Origin: Caenimonas aquaedulcis
GTDB taxonomy: Bacteria; Pseudomonadota; Gammaproteobacteria; Burkholderiales; Burkholderiaceae_C
Reading direction: 5' to 3'
Assembly: GCF_015831345.1 (NCBI RefSeq)
Contig: NZ_JADWYS010000001.1
Coordinates: forward strand, 1,560,118 to 1,624,117
Length of the DNA stretch: 64,000 bases
Within the stretch, counting starts at the first letter, position 1, and each line of letters starts with the position of its first letter. A program made the translations under genes and the position numbers. Positions 52,385-62,684 of this stretch are shown one piece after another. The notes under the pieces are model-generated. The model did no database searches. It saw nothing but the letters and a program-made list of their open reading frames with translations, and was not told the origin of the DNA.

Positions 52385-53489
52385 ATGGACGCAGAACGCA
52401 TCAACCTCATCGGCGGCAAGCTCGCCGACCTCGCCGCCCGTACCCAGTCCCTCCGGGGGTATCTTTGACTTCGATGCCAAATCGGAGCGCCTGAGGACGG
52501 TCAACGCGTCGCTCGAAGACCCGCAGGTCTGGAACGACCCGAAGAAGGCCCAGGAACTGGGCCGGGAGAAGAAGCAGCTCGACGGCGTCGTCGGGACGCT
52601 CTCCACCCTCACCACTGAACTGTCCGACAACCTCGAGCTCTTCGAGATGAGCAAGGAGGAAGGCGACGACGCCGGCCTCGCCACCATCGAAGCCGAGGCC
52701 GACAAGCTCGCCAAGCTGGTGGAGGAGCTCGAGTTCCGCCGCATGTTCAACAACCCGGCCGATCCGCTCAACTGTTTCCTGGACATCCAGGCGGGCGCGG
52801 GCGGCACGGAAGCGTGCGACTGGGCGAGCATGCTGCTGCGCCAGTACCTGAAGTACGCCGAGCGCAAGAACTTCAAGACCACGGTCGAAGACGAGACGCC
52901 CGGCGACACGGCGGGCATCAAGAGCGCGACCATCAAGATCGAAGGCGAATACGCGTTCGGCCTGCTGCGCACCGAGACGGGCGTGCACCGGCTCGTGCGC
53001 AAGTCGCCCTTCGACTCCTCGGGCGGGCGCCACACGAGCTTCGCGAGCGTGTTCGTCTACCCGGAGATCGACGACTCGATCGAGATCGAAATCAACCCGG
53101 CAGACGTGCGGGTCGATACCTACCGCGCGAGCGGCGCGGGCGGCCAGCACATCAACAAGACGGATTCGGCCGTGCGCCTCACGCACATCCCGACCAACAT
53201 CGTGGTGCAGTGCCAGGACAGCCGCAGCCAGCACAGCAACCGCGACGTCGCCTGGAAGCGGCTGCGCTCGCGCCTGTACGACTACGAGATGCGCAAGCGC
53301 ATGGAAGAACAGCAGAAGCTCGAGGACACCAAGACGGACGTCGGCTGGGGCCACCAGATCCGCAGCTACGTGCTGGACAACAGCCGCATCAAGGACCTTC
53401 GCACCGGCGTGGAAATCTCCGCGACGCAGAAGGTGCTGGACGGCGATCTCGATCCCTTCATCGAGGCCTCGCTCAAGCAGGGCGTGTGA
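52385..53489 (+). CDS. prfB: Peptide chain release factor 2 (programmed +1 frameshift)
   Basis: Starts at ATG 52385, 26 codons then CTT, in-frame TGA at 52466-52468, and a +1 shift to continue from GAC at 52467; the fused product is 367 aa (E. coli RF2 365). Later signatures are the SPF codon-recognition motif (KSPFDSSGG) and GGQ ([14 protein letters not shown]). It terminates at UGA and UAA and regulates itself through its own UGA. It overlaps the HAD gene (TGATG). Confidence 0.96.
52455..52469 (+). promoter_or_regulatory. prfB programmed frameshift site
   Basis: GGGGG TAT CTT TGA C: an internal SD-like G run three bases before CTT, followed by TGA C, matches the conserved RF2 slippery site apart from the base preceding the G run (C rather than A). 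When RF2 is low the ribosome slips +1 at CTT and reads on. Confidence 0.95.
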
Positions 53490-54154
53490 TGAGGACGGCG
53501 GGCCTGATTTTCGACATGGACGGCACGATGATCGATTCGATGCCCTTCCATGCGAAGAGCTGGATCGAGTTCACGCGCCGCCACGGCGTGGACATCGACG
53601 TGCCCGAACTGATGCGCCGCACCACCGGCCGCACGGGCGTCGAGTGCATGCGCGAGTTGTTCGAGCGCGACGTCCCCGAGGACGAAGCGCTTGCCTTCAT
53701 CCACGAGAAGGAAGCGATCTACCGCGAGCTCTTCACGCCGGTCTTCACCGAAGTGGGCGGCTTTCGGCGTTTCGCGGCCGATGCGCATGCGCGCGGCTTC
53801 AAGGTGGGCGTCGGCACGGCCGGCGACAGGCACAACATCGCCTTCGCATTCGGTCACCTGAAGATGGACCCCATGCCGCACGCGGTGGTGGGCGGCGACG
53901 AGGGCCTGCCCGGCAAGCCCGAACCCGCGATCTTCCTGGAGGCCGCGCGGCGCATGGGCGTGGAGCCCGCGCACTGCATCGTCTTCGAGGACGCGCCCTT
54001 CGGCATCGAAGCCGCGCGCCGCGCCGGCATGCGCGCCGTGGCCGTGTGCACCAGCCATTCCCCCGGCGAGCTCGCCGGCGACCATGTGGTGGCGCAGGTG
54101 CGCGACTACCATGAACTCCTGCAATCCGACTTTCTGGAGAGACTCTATGCGTGA
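53489..54154 (+). CDS. HAD-family phosphatase, beta-phosphoglucomutase-like
   Basis: 221 aa. Motif I FDMDGTMIDSM, motif II Thr/Ser in VGVGTAGD, motif III Lys in GKPEPAIF and motif IV VFEDAPFGIEAA. Cap domain of subclass I. Substrate unknown. ATG overlaps the prfB stop, and pepN starts 8 bp before its stop, so the three genes form one unit. Confidence 0.87.
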   Translation: MRTAGLIFDMDGTMIDSMPFHAKSWIEFTRRHGVDIDVPELMRRTTGRTGVECMRELFERDVPEDEALAFIHEKEAIYRELFTPVFTEVGGFRRFAADAHARGFKVGVGTAGDRHNIAFAFGHLKMDPMPHAVVGGDEGLPGKPEPAIFLEAARRMGVEPAHCIVFEDAPFGIEAARRAGMRAVAVCTSHSPGELAGDHVVAQVRDYHELLQSDFLERLYA

Positions 54155-56801
54155 AGGTCACAACAACGTCATCTACCGTGCCGACTACCAGGAGCCCGCC
54201 TTCTGGATCGACACCGTCGACCTGTGCTTCGACCTGGACCCGGCCAAGACCCGTGTCCTGAACCGGATGAAGCTGCGCCGCAACCCCGACGTCATGCCGC
54301 AGCCGCTGCGCCTGGACGGCGAGGAGCTCAACCTCGCGCGCGTGCTCGTGAACGGCCAGGGCACTTCCTTCAAGATGGAGAACAACCAGCTCGTGCTGGA
54401 AAACCTGCCGGACGGCTTCGAGCCCTTCGACCTGGAGATCTTCACGACCTGCGCGCCCGCGAAGAACACCAAGCTGTCGGGCCTGTACGTGAGCAACGAT
54501 TCGTTCTTCACGCAGTGCGAGGCCGAGGGCTTCCGGCGCATCACCTACTTCCTCGACCGCCCGGATGTGATGGCCAGCTACACCGTGCTGCTGCGCGCGG
54601 ACAAGAAAGCCTACCCGGTGCTGCTGTCCAACGGCAACCTGGTGGAACAGGGCGACATGGACGATGGGCGCCATTTCGCGAAATGGGTCGACCCCTTCCG
54701 CAAGCCGAGCTATCTCTTCGCGCTCGTCGCGGGGCAGCTCGTCGCGCGCGAGCAACGCATCAAGTCCCGCGCGGGCAACGAACACCTGCTGCAGGTCTAC
54801 GTGCGCCCCGGCGACCTGGACAAGACCGAGCACGCGATGAATTCGCTCATGGCCTCCGTCGCCTGGGACGAAGCGCGCTTCGGCCTGACGCTGGACCTCG
54901 AGCGCTTCATGATCGTCGCCACCAGCGACTTCAACATGGGCGCGATGGAGAACAAGGGCCTGAACATCTTCAACACGAAGTACGTGCTGGCCAGCCAGGC
55001 CACGGCGACGGACACCGACTTCGGCAACATCGAATCGGTGGTGGGCCACGAGTACTTCCACAACTGGACGGGCAACCGCATCACCTGCCGCGACTGGTTC
55101 CAGCTCTCGCTGAAGGAAGGCCTCACGGTGTTCCGCGACCAGGAATTCAGCATGGACCTCGCGGGCGAAGCCTCGGCGCGCGCCGTCAAGCGGATCGAGG
55201 ACGTGCGGGTGCTGCGCACCGCGCAGTTCCCCGAGGACGCCGGCCCGATGGCGCACCCGGTGCGCCCGGACCAATACATGGAGATCAACAATTTCTACAC
55301 CGTCACGGTGTACGAAAAAGGCGCCGAAGTCGTGCGGATGATGCAGACGCTCGTCGGGCGCGACGGTTTCGCGAGCGGCATGAAGCTGTACTTCGAGCGG
55401 CACGACGGCCACGCCGTGACCTGCGACGACTTCGCGCAGGCCATCGCCGACGCGAACCCCGAATCGAAGCTCGCGCAGTTGCTGCCGCAATTCAAGCGCT
55501 GGTACAGCCAGGCGGGCACGCCGCGCGTGAAGGCCGTGGGCCACTACGACGCCGCCTCCGGCATCTACAACCTCACCCTCACGCAGAGCTGCCCGCCGAC
55601 GGCGGGCCAGGAGGTCAAGGAGCCTTTCGTCATCCCGATCGGCCTCGGGCTGCTCGGCGCGGATGGCGCCGAGCTCTCGCACGGGATGCACGTGCTGACC
55701 GAAGCGACCGAGACGTTGACCTTCCCGGGGCTGCAGGCGGCGCCGGTGCCGTCGATCCTGCGCGGCTTCAGCGCGCCGGTGATCCTGGAATACGACTACA
55801 CCGATGCGGAACTGCTCACGCTGCTCGCGCACGACACCGACCCGTTCAACCGCTGGGAAGCCGGACAGCGGCTGGCGGTGAACCGTGCGCTGGGCTACAT
55901 CGGCCAGGACGGGCTCGCGGCAGGCGACATCCGGCTGGACGCACCTTACATCGAGGCGATGCGCACCGTCCTGCGCGACCCGAAGCTCGACGCCGCGTTC
56001 AAGGAGCTCGCCCTCACCCTGCCCGCCGAAACCTACCTCGGCGAACAGCTCGACGTGGTGGACCCGCAGCGCATCCACGCGGTACGCGAAGCCATGCGCG
56101 AGCAGCTCGCCGGCGCCCTGTACGACGACTGGCAGTGGGCCTTCGAGACGCACAAGGAAAACGGCGCGTACACGCCCGACTCCGTCTCGTCCGGCCGCCG
56201 CGCTCTCACCGGCCTCGCGCTCACGAACCTGTGCCTGGCCGCACGCGCGTCCGGCGATGCCGTGTGGCCCGGCAAGGCGCTGCAGCGCTTCAAGGACGCG
56301 AGCAATATGACCGACCGCTTCAACGCCCTCGCCGCGCTGGTGACGAGCGGGCACGAGCTCGCGGGCCAGGCCCTGCAGCGCTTCCACGCGATGTTCAAGG
56401 ACGAGGCGCTGGTGCTGGACAAGTGGTTCGCCCTGCAGGCCGGCGCGCCGGACCGCGGCGGCAACGTGCTGCCCGCGGTGAAGCAGCTCATGAAGCACCC
56501 GGACTTCAGCCTGCGCAACCCCAACCGCGCGCGCAGCGTGATCTTCAGCTATTGCAGCGCCAACCCGGGCGGCTTCCACCGCCACGACGCGGCGGGCTAC
56601 GTGTTCTGGAGTGAGCGCGTGATCGAGCTGGACAGCATCAACCCGCAGGTGGCCGCGCGGCTCGCCCGCGCGTTGGACCGCTGGAAGAAGCTCGCCGAGC
56701 CCATGCGCGGCGCGGCGCGCGAGGCGATCGCGCGCGTGGCCGCGAAACCCGATTTGTCCAACGACGTGCGCGAAGTGGTGACACGCGCGCTGGCCGACTG
56801 A
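54147..56801 (+). CDS. pepN: Aminopeptidase N
   Basis: 884 aa from ATG 54147, preceded by GGAGA. M1 zinc aminopeptidase: exopeptidase motif GAMEN at 265-269, zinc site HEYFH at 301-305 with Glu324 (KEGLTVFRDQEFS). Residues and length match E. coli PepN (870 aa) closely. Cytosolic, removes N-terminal residues from peptides. Overlaps the HAD gene by 8 bp. Confidence 0.97.
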   Translation: MREGHNNVIYRADYQEPAFWIDTVDLCFDLDPAKTRVLNRMKLRRNPDVMPQPLRLDGEELNLARVLVNGQGTSFKMENNQLVLENLPDGFEPFDLEIFTTCAPAKNTKLSGLYVSNDSFFTQCEAEGFRRITYFLDRPDVMASYTVLLRADKKAYPVLLSNGNLVEQGDMDDGRHFAKWVDPFRKPSYLFALVAGQLVAREQRIKSRAGNEHLLQVYVRPGDLDKTEHAMNSLMASVAWDEARFGLTLDLERFMIVATSDFNMGAMENKGLNIFNTKYVLASQATATDTDFGNIESVVGHEYFHNWTGNRITCRDWFQLSLKEGLTVFRDQEFSMDLAGEASARAVKRIEDVRVLRTAQFPEDAGPMAHPVRPDQYMEINNFYTVTVYEKGAEVVRMMQTLVGRDGFASGMKLYFERHDGHAVTCDDFAQAIADANPESKLAQLLPQFKRWYSQAGTPRVKAVGHYDAASGIYNLTLTQSCPPTAGQEVKEPFVIPIGLGLLGADGAELSHGMHVLTEATETLTFPGLQAAPVPSILRGFSAPVILEYDYTDAELLTLLAHDTDPFNRWEAGQRLAVNRALGYIGQDGLAAGDIRLDAPYIEAMRTVLRDPKLDAAFKELALTLPAETYLGEQLDVVDPQRIHAVREAMREQLAGALYDDWQWAFETHKENGAYTPDSVSSGRRALTGLALTNLCLAARASGDAVWPGKALQRFKDASNMTDRFNALAALVTSGHELAGQALQRFHAMFKDEALVLDKWFALQAGAPDRGGNVLPAVKQLMKHPDFSLRNPNRARSVIFSYCSANPGGFHRHDAAGYVFWSERVIELDSINPQVAARLARALDRWKKLAEPMRGAAREAIARVAAKPDLSNDVREVVTRALAD

Positions 56802-56823
56802 ACCGCAAGGAACCCCAACCATC

Positions 56824-58083
56824 ATGGCATCCAGGAAGAACGCTTTCTACGCCCAGTCCGGCGGCGTCACCGCCGTCATCAACGCATCCGCCTGCGGCGT
56901 GATCGAAACCGCGCGCGCCAACAAGGCGAAGATCGGCAAGGTCTACGCGGGGCGCAACGGCATCATCGGCGCGCTGACCGAAGACCTGATCGACACGACG
57001 AAGGAATCCGCCTCGGCCATCGCCGCGCTGCGCTCCACGCCGTCGGGCGCCTTCGGCTCGTGCCGCTTCAAGCTCAAATCGCTCGAGGCGAACAAGCGCG
57101 AATACGAGCGGCTGATCGAAGTCTTCAAGGCGCACGACATCGGCTACTTCTTCTACAACGGTGGCGGCGACTCGGCCGACACCTGCTTCAAGGTGAGCCA
57201 GCTCGCCGACAGCATGGGCTACCCCATCCAGGCCATCCACGTGCCCAAGACCGTGGACAACGACCTGCCGATCACCGACTGCTGCCCCGGCTTCGGCTCC
57301 GTCGCGAAGTACGTCGCCGTGTCCGCGCTGGAAGCTTCGTTCGACGTGCGCTCCATGGCCAAGACCTCGACCAAGGTGTTCGTGCTGGAAGTGATGGGAC
57401 GCCATGCCGGCTGGATCGCGGCGGCGGGCGGACTCATCGAAGACCACGGCATCCCCGTGATCGTGCTGTTCCCCGAAATCGAATTCGACGAGAAGAAATT
57501 CCTCGCGCGCGTGGACAAGCTGGTCAAGCAGCACGGCTACTGCACGGTCGTCGTCTCCGAAGGCTGCCACTACCCCGACGGCAAGTTCCTCGCGGAACAG
57601 GGCACGCGCGACGCCTTCGGCCATGCGCAGCTCGGCGGCGCGGCGCCGGTGGTCGCGAACATGGTGAAGAACGCGCTGGGCCACAAGTTCCACTGGGCCG
57701 TGGCGGATTACCTGCAACGCGCCGCGCGGCACATCGCGTCAAAGACGGACGTGAAGCAGGCCTACGAGCTCGGCAAGGCGGCCGTGCAGCTCGCGCTCAA
57801 GGGGCACAACGCGGTCATGCCCACGGTGGACCGCATCAGCGACAAGCCCTACAAGTACAAGATCGGCATGGCGCCTCTCGCCAGGGTGGCGAACGTGGAG
57901 AAGTTCATGCCTCGCAACTTCATCACCGCCGACGGCTTCGGCATCACCGAGCCGTGCAAACGCTACCTCAAGCCGCTGATCCAGGGCGAGGACTACCCGA
58001 AGTACAAGGACGGCGTGCCCGTGTACGCGACACTGAAGAACGTGCCGGTCGCGAAGAAACTGCCCAAGTTCGACCTGAAGTAA
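56824..58083 (+). CDS. pfp: PPi-type 6-phosphofructokinase
   Basis: 419 aa. PFK fold: AQSGGVTAVINAS, YNGGGDSAD (phosphate-donor loop), VPKTVDNDLPITD, MGRHAGWIA. The loop reads GGDS, not the GGDGT of ATP-dependent PFK, and the VPKTVDND segment is typical of PPi-PFK. It interconverts fructose 6-phosphate and fructose 1,6-bisphosphate with PPi reversibly. Donor identity is inferred from motifs. Convergent with the M16 peptidase. Confidence 0.88.
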   Translation: MASRKNAFYAQSGGVTAVINASACGVIETARANKAKIGKVYAGRNGIIGALTEDLIDTTKESASAIAALRSTPSGAFGSCRFKLKSLEANKREYERLIEVFKAHDIGYFFYNGGGDSADTCFKVSQLADSMGYPIQAIHVPKTVDNDLPITDCCPGFGSVAKYVAVSALEASFDVRSMAKTSTKVFVLEVMGRHAGWIAAAGGLIEDHGIPVIVLFPEIEFDEKKFLARVDKLVKQHGYCTVVVSEGCHYPDGKFLAEQGTRDAFGHAQLGGAAPVVANMVKNALGHKFHWAVADYLQRAARHIASKTDVKQAYELGKAAVQLALKGHNAVMPTVDRISDKPYKYKIGMAPLARVANVEKFMPRNFITADGFGITEPCKRYLKPLIQGEDYPKYKDGVPVYATLKNVPVAKKLPKFDLK

Positions 58084-58084
58084 C

Positions 58085-60832
58085 TCACTTCACCGGGTTG
58101 CCGTCCGCATCGATCCGGCGGACTTCACCGAGGTTCAGCTGGCGGATGCCGGCTTCGACCTTGCTCATGTCGCCGACGACCACCCAGGTCACCTCGGCCG
58201 GCACGATGACGCGCCGGGCCAGCGCGTTCGCCTGCTCCGGCGTCAGGGCCAGCACGGTCCGCGCGTAAGTGTCGTAGTAGTCCGCCGGCAGCTTGTACTG
58301 CAGCACGGCGGAATAGGCGCCGCTCAACTCCCCTGTCGTTTCGAAGGAACCGGCCAGGGCGAAGGCCTCCTTCTGCTGCGCCACGCGCAGTTCGTCCGCG
58401 GCGATCGGCCGGGCGCCGGCGATCGCGGCGTATTCCTTGACGAGTTCCTGCAGCGCTTCGGCCGTCTTGTCCGTCTGCACCGGGGAGTTCGACACATAGG
58501 GTTGCTGGCCGAGCGCGGGCGTCACCTGGCTCCAGACCCCGTACGACCAGTGCTTGTCCTCGCGCAGGTTCATGTTGATGCGCGAGCTGAAGGTACCGCC
58601 GAAGATGTTGTTGACGAGGCGCAGTTCCACGCGCTCCTTCGGGCTGCCTGTGCGTACGAGCTGCGCGCCGTGGATCACGCTCTGCAAGGCGCCCGGCTTG
58701 TCCATCAGGTAGATCACCGTCTTCGCGGCGGGCGCCAGGGTGGCGACGTTCTTGGCCGGGACGTCGCCGGCTTTCCAACCCGCCAGCGACTTCTCGAGCA
58801 GCGGCACGAGCTCGGCGAGCTTCGTGTCTCCCACGACGAGCAGCGTCGCGTTGTTCGGCTTGAACCACGCCTGGTGGTAGGCCGCGAGTTCGGCCTTCGT
58901 GATGCGGCCCACGGCCGCCTCCGAGCCCGTGCCGGTGAGCGGGCCCGCATACGCGTGGTCCTTGCCGTACAGCAGCGCAGGAATGACCCGCAGCGCCATC
59001 GTCTCCGGGTTGGACTTCTCGCGCTGGATCGCGGCGAGCCGGTCCTTGCGGATGCGCTCGACGTCCGTGTCGGCATACGCGGGGTGCAATGCGACGTCCG
59101 CGAAGATGTCCACGGCCTGCGGCAGCGTGGCCTTCAAGGCGTTCATGTTCAGGAAGGAGCCGTCGAGGTTGGCGCTCGTGGACAGCGTGGCGCCCAGGCT
59201 TTCCAGTTCCTGCCCGAGTTTCGTGGCGTCTCGGCGGGCGGTGCCCTCTTCCATCAGCCGCAGCGCGAAGCTCGCGAGGCCGGGCTGGGCCGGAGGGTCC
59301 GACGCATAGCCGCCATCGACGATCAGCGACAGGTTGACGACGGGGGCCGCGTGACTCTCCACCAGCACGACGCGCAGCCCATTGGCCAGCGTCACCGCCT
59401 GCGGCTTGGGCAGGTTGAGCGCGGACGGCTGGCCCGGTGCGGGCTCCTTCGTGCGGTCCACGCCGGAGGCGCTCGCCACGCCTTCGGCGAAGGGCTTGAC
59501 TTCCAGCACGTAGTCGCCGTCGCTCAGCCACTGCACCAGGGCCGCCTGGACCGAGGCGGGCGTGGCCGCCTTGATGCGCTCCAGGTAGTCCTTGTAGCAA
59601 TGCGGATTGCCGGTGTAGGTCTGGCATTCCGCCAGCAGGTCGCTTTTGCCGCCGAAGCCCCCGACACGCTCGGCGATGCGCGCATAGCGGGCCAGGATCG
59701 CCGTCTTCGCGAGTCGCAGTTCGGCGTCCGTCGGGCCGGTGCGCAGCAAGGCCGCCAGCTCCTGCGCGGCGGCGCGCTCGACCACGCCCAGGTCGCCGCC
59801 GGGGCGCGCGGTCAGCGTCATGTCGAACTGCCCGGCGATCTCGCCGGCGTCATTGCTCGCCGTCGCGCTGGTCGCCACCTGGTCCTTGTAGACAAGCCGC
59901 TGGTAGAGGCGGGAGGTCTTGCCGCCACCCAGCACGTGCGCCCCGAGGTCGAGCAGGGGCTCGGTCGCGGAGCGCGTGGGCGGCACGTTCCAGATGCGGT
60001 AGAGCCGCGCCTGCGGCACGCGGTCTTCCAGCACGCCGCGATGCGTTCCCGTGCGCTTGGCGATCCACTCGCGGTGCTTCGCCAGCGGCGGGCCGGGCGG
60101 GATGTCGCCGTAGTACTTCTCCACCTTCTCGCGGGCCGCCTGCGGCGTGATGTCCCCGGCGAGCACCAGCGTCGTGTTGTTCGGCCCGTAGTAGGTCCGG
60201 AACCACGTGCGCACATCTTCCATGCTCGCGGCGTCCAGGTCCTTCATCGAGCCGATCACCGTCCAGGAATACGGATGGCCCGCCGGGTAGGTGTTCTCGG
60301 TGATGAGCTGGTAGGCGGGGCCGTAGGGCCGGTTCTCGCCCTGGCGCTTTTCGTTTTGCACCACGCCGCGCTGCAGGTCCAGCTTCTTCTGGTCCAGCAC
60401 GCCCAGCAGGTGCCCCATGCGGTCGCTCTCCGCAAACAGCGCATAGTCGAGCATGCCCACCGGAACGTTCTGGAAGTAGTTGGTGCGGTCGTTGTTGGTC
60501 GTGCCGTTCAGGCTGGTCGCGCCGGCCTGCGACAGGGCCGAGAGGTAGGTCTTGTTGAAGTTCTCGCTGCCGCTGAACATGAGGTGCTCGAACAGGTGGG
60601 CGAAGCCCGTCTTGCCCGGGCTCTCGTTCTTCGAGCCCACGTGGTACCAGGTGTTGACCGCCACCACCGGCAGCTTGTGGTCCTCGTGCACGAGCAGCGT
60701 GAGGCCGTTCCTCAGCACGAACTTCGTGTAGGGAATGTCCGGGATCGCGATGTCCGGTGCGGGTTGCGCGAAGGCGGCAGCGGCGCAGGCCGACAGCAGC
60801 AAAGCCGCCGTGCGTTGCAGGAATTGGGTCAC
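58085..60832 (-). CDS. M16-family zinc peptidase (pitrilysin type, exported)
   Basis: 915 aa from GTG 60832, with a GGAG site 8 nt upstream. The N-terminus is a signal (cleavage near AFA-Q) that also contains a lipobox-like LSAC at 13-16, so it may be a lipoprotein. Inverted zinc motif HLFEH at 79-83 and Glu161 (VVQNEKRQGENRPYG) in the first half; the second half (from about residue 470) is a homologous M16 domain lacking HxxEH, as usual. Degrades oligopeptides. Operon with S8 protease and ABC ATPase. Confidence 0.9.
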   Translation of the reverse strand: MTQFLQRTAALLLSACAAAAFAQPAPDIAIPDIPYTKFVLRNGLTLLVHEDHKLPVVAVNTWYHVGSKNESPGKTGFAHLFEHLMFSGSENFNKTYLSALSQAGATSLNGTTNNDRTNYFQNVPVGMLDYALFAESDRMGHLLGVLDQKKLDLQRGVVQNEKRQGENRPYGPAYQLITENTYPAGHPYSWTVIGSMKDLDAASMEDVRTWFRTYYGPNNTTLVLAGDITPQAAREKVEKYYGDIPPGPPLAKHREWIAKRTGTHRGVLEDRVPQARLYRIWNVPPTRSATEPLLDLGAHVLGGGKTSRLYQRLVYKDQVATSATASNDAGEIAGQFDMTLTARPGGDLGVVERAAAQELAALLRTGPTDAELRLAKTAILARYARIAERVGGFGGKSDLLAECQTYTGNPHCYKDYLERIKAATPASVQAALVQWLSDGDYVLEVKPFAEGVASASGVDRTKEPAPGQPSALNLPKPQAVTLANGLRVVLVESHAAPVVNLSLIVDGGYASDPPAQPGLASFALRLMEEGTARRDATKLGQELESLGATLSTSANLDGSFLNMNALKATLPQAVDIFADVALHPAYADTDVERIRKDRLAAIQREKSNPETMALRVIPALLYGKDHAYAGPLTGTGSEAAVGRITKAELAAYHQAWFKPNNATLLVVGDTKLAELVPLLEKSLAGWKAGDVPAKNVATLAPAAKTVIYLMDKPGALQSVIHGAQLVRTGSPKERVELRLVNNIFGGTFSSRINMNLREDKHWSYGVWSQVTPALGQQPYVSNSPVQTDKTAEALQELVKEYAAIAGARPIAADELRVAQQKEAFALAGSFETTGELSGAYSAVLQYKLPADYYDTYARTVLALTPEQANALARRVIVPAEVTWVVVGDMSKVEAGIRQLNLGEVRRIDADGNPVK

Positions 60833-60849
60833 GTTGTCTGCTCCAGGGA

Positions 60850-62676
60850 TCAGGGCTGGTAGCCGACGGCCGCCAGCGCTTTTTTCGGGTTCACCAGCGT
60901 GCGGCGGCCGTCCTCGCTGCGGTCGGCCGTGCTGCGCATGATCGCGATCACTTCCTGCGGTTTGAGCGAAGGCTTCACCGCGAGCATCTTGGCTGCGAGA
61001 TTGGCGACCTGCGGCGAGGCCATGGAGGTGCCGGACATCGCAAGCCGCCGTCCGCCCGGCACATAGCTGTCCACCTGGTAGCCGTTGGCATGCAGCAGCA
61101 CGGTCGGGCCGTAGCTGGTGAACGACGCCTCGTCGCCCGCCTTGTCCACCGCACCGACCGACACCAGGTTCGGCAGGGTGATGCCCGACGGGTAGGCGTC
61201 GTTGAAGGTGGGGTCGTTCGCGGAGTTGCCCGCGGAGGTGACGAGCAGCACGTCGGGCAGCGACTCGAATGCGGCCTTCAGCGCCTTGAAGTGCATGTCG
61301 AAGTATTCGCGCGCCAGCGCCTTGCGCTCGGCCGTGTCCTTGCCGATGCCGCACTGCTCCAGCTCGACCTCGTAGGAGCGCAGGTTGCCGCCCCAGCTCA
61401 TGTTCACCACGCGCGCGCCGGAGCGGCGGATGAAGTCCGCGTAGCGCGCGAAGTTCGCCGAGATACGCTCCTCGAGCTCGCGCGTGGGGCACGGGTCGGG
61501 CAGCAGCGTGTGGCCGAACTCGATGCGCGCATTGGCCAGCCGCGCATAGGGATTGCCCGCCATGGTGATGCCCGCCACGTGCGTGCCGTGCGAATGGACG
61601 CTCGTGAGGCGAAGCTGCTCCTGCACGGACTTGTACTGCTCCGGCGGCAGGCTGGACATCAGGTTGCGCATGTCGGCGGCCTCGGGGCTGTCGATGTTGG
61701 ACGTGAGGTCCGACAGCCCCTTGCTGCGCGCCTGCATCGCGTCCAGGCGGCCGCGCAACTCCTCCGGAATCGGCTTGAGCGGCTCGGCCGACGGTGCGCC
61801 GCGCCGGTCGAAGGCGACCATCGCGGGCTTGCCGTCCTGCGTCAGCACCTGGTCCTTGAACAGGCCCATGTCCACGCCGCTGTCCCAGACGACGACGGTG
61901 ACGGGCGTGTAGTTGCGCCCCGGCGGCAGCGCGACGTCGCGCGCGGCCCAGATGTCCGGCTTGTCGACCTTGTGCGCGTTCAGGTAGGCCGTATAGGTGT
62001 CGGTCAGCACGGCCTTGAGCGGAAGGACGTATTCGAGCGCGTAGCGCGTCGAGACGATCGCCGGCGCGAGGTCGGAGCTGAGCGCGCCCGTGCGCGTCGC
62101 GACCGGCTGCAGCACCTCGCGCACGCGGCCGAGGGCCAGCGTCTCGCCGAACGTCTGCATGCCCGCCTTGGCACGCATGATGTCGTTCTGGATCACCGCG
62201 TAGGGCAGGCGGTCGAGTTCCTCGCGGATGAAGCGCGCCACCTCGGCGTTGTACGCGGCCGATCCGCGCTCGCCCTTCTTCAGGCCGGCGACGATGGCGC
62301 GCACCGTCAACCCCGAGAGCAGCTTGTCGGCGGGCTTTTCCTGCAACTGCTGGATCTGCGCGGAGCGGCGCAGCGCGTCCTCGTGGCGGCCCTCCAGCAT
62401 GTCGAGCTGGACGAGCACGCCGAGCATCTGCCGGCGCGTCGCGAGTTCCGCGATGTCGTAGGTGGCGAGCGTGCTTTCCAGGTCGCGGCGCACGCCCTGC
62501 GCGAACGGCGTGAAGCGCTGCGGCTCCCGCACGACAGCTTCCAGCGGGCCCTGCACGGGGTAGCTGTAGCGCGGGAGGTCGTCGGCCTTCTCGGCCCGCT
62601 TCAGGGCCTGGGCGTGGGACACGCCGAAGGACAACGCACAGGCCATGGCGATGGCCGCGAAGGACAGTTTCTTCAT
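60850..62676 (-). CDS. Secreted subtilisin-like S8 serine protease
   Basis: 608 aa. Signal peptide (1-22, SHA-Q). A helical region of about 230 residues of unknown function precedes the catalytic domain, with Asp265 (VVWDSGVDM), His363 (HSHGTHVAG), Asn484 (SAGNSAND) and Ser551 (SGTSMASP). A long insertion of about 95 residues lies between Asp and His. It probably digests extracellular or periplasmic protein. 17 bp upstream of the M16 gene and 8 bp downstream of the ABC ATPase. Confidence 0.92.
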   Translation of the reverse strand: MKKLSFAAIAMACALSFGVSHAQALKRAEKADDLPRYSYPVQGPLEAVVREPQRFTPFAQGVRRDLESTLATYDIAELATRRQMLGVLVQLDMLEGRHEDALRRSAQIQQLQEKPADKLLSGLTVRAIVAGLKKGERGSAAYNAEVARFIREELDRLPYAVIQNDIMRAKAGMQTFGETLALGRVREVLQPVATRTGALSSDLAPAIVSTRYALEYVLPLKAVLTDTYTAYLNAHKVDKPDIWAARDVALPPGRNYTPVTVVVWDSGVDMGLFKDQVLTQDGKPAMVAFDRRGAPSAEPLKPIPEELRGRLDAMQARSKGLSDLTSNIDSPEAADMRNLMSSLPPEQYKSVQEQLRLTSVHSHGTHVAGITMAGNPYARLANARIEFGHTLLPDPCPTRELEERISANFARYADFIRRSGARVVNMSWGGNLRSYEVELEQCGIGKDTAERKALAREYFDMHFKALKAAFESLPDVLLVTSAGNSANDPTFNDAYPSGITLPNLVSVGAVDKAGDEASFTSYGPTVLLHANGYQVDSYVPGGRRLAMSGTSMASPQVANLAAKMLAVKPSLKPQEVIAIMRSTADRSEDGRRTLVNPKKALAAVGYQP

Positions 62677-62684
62677 CTCGAACC

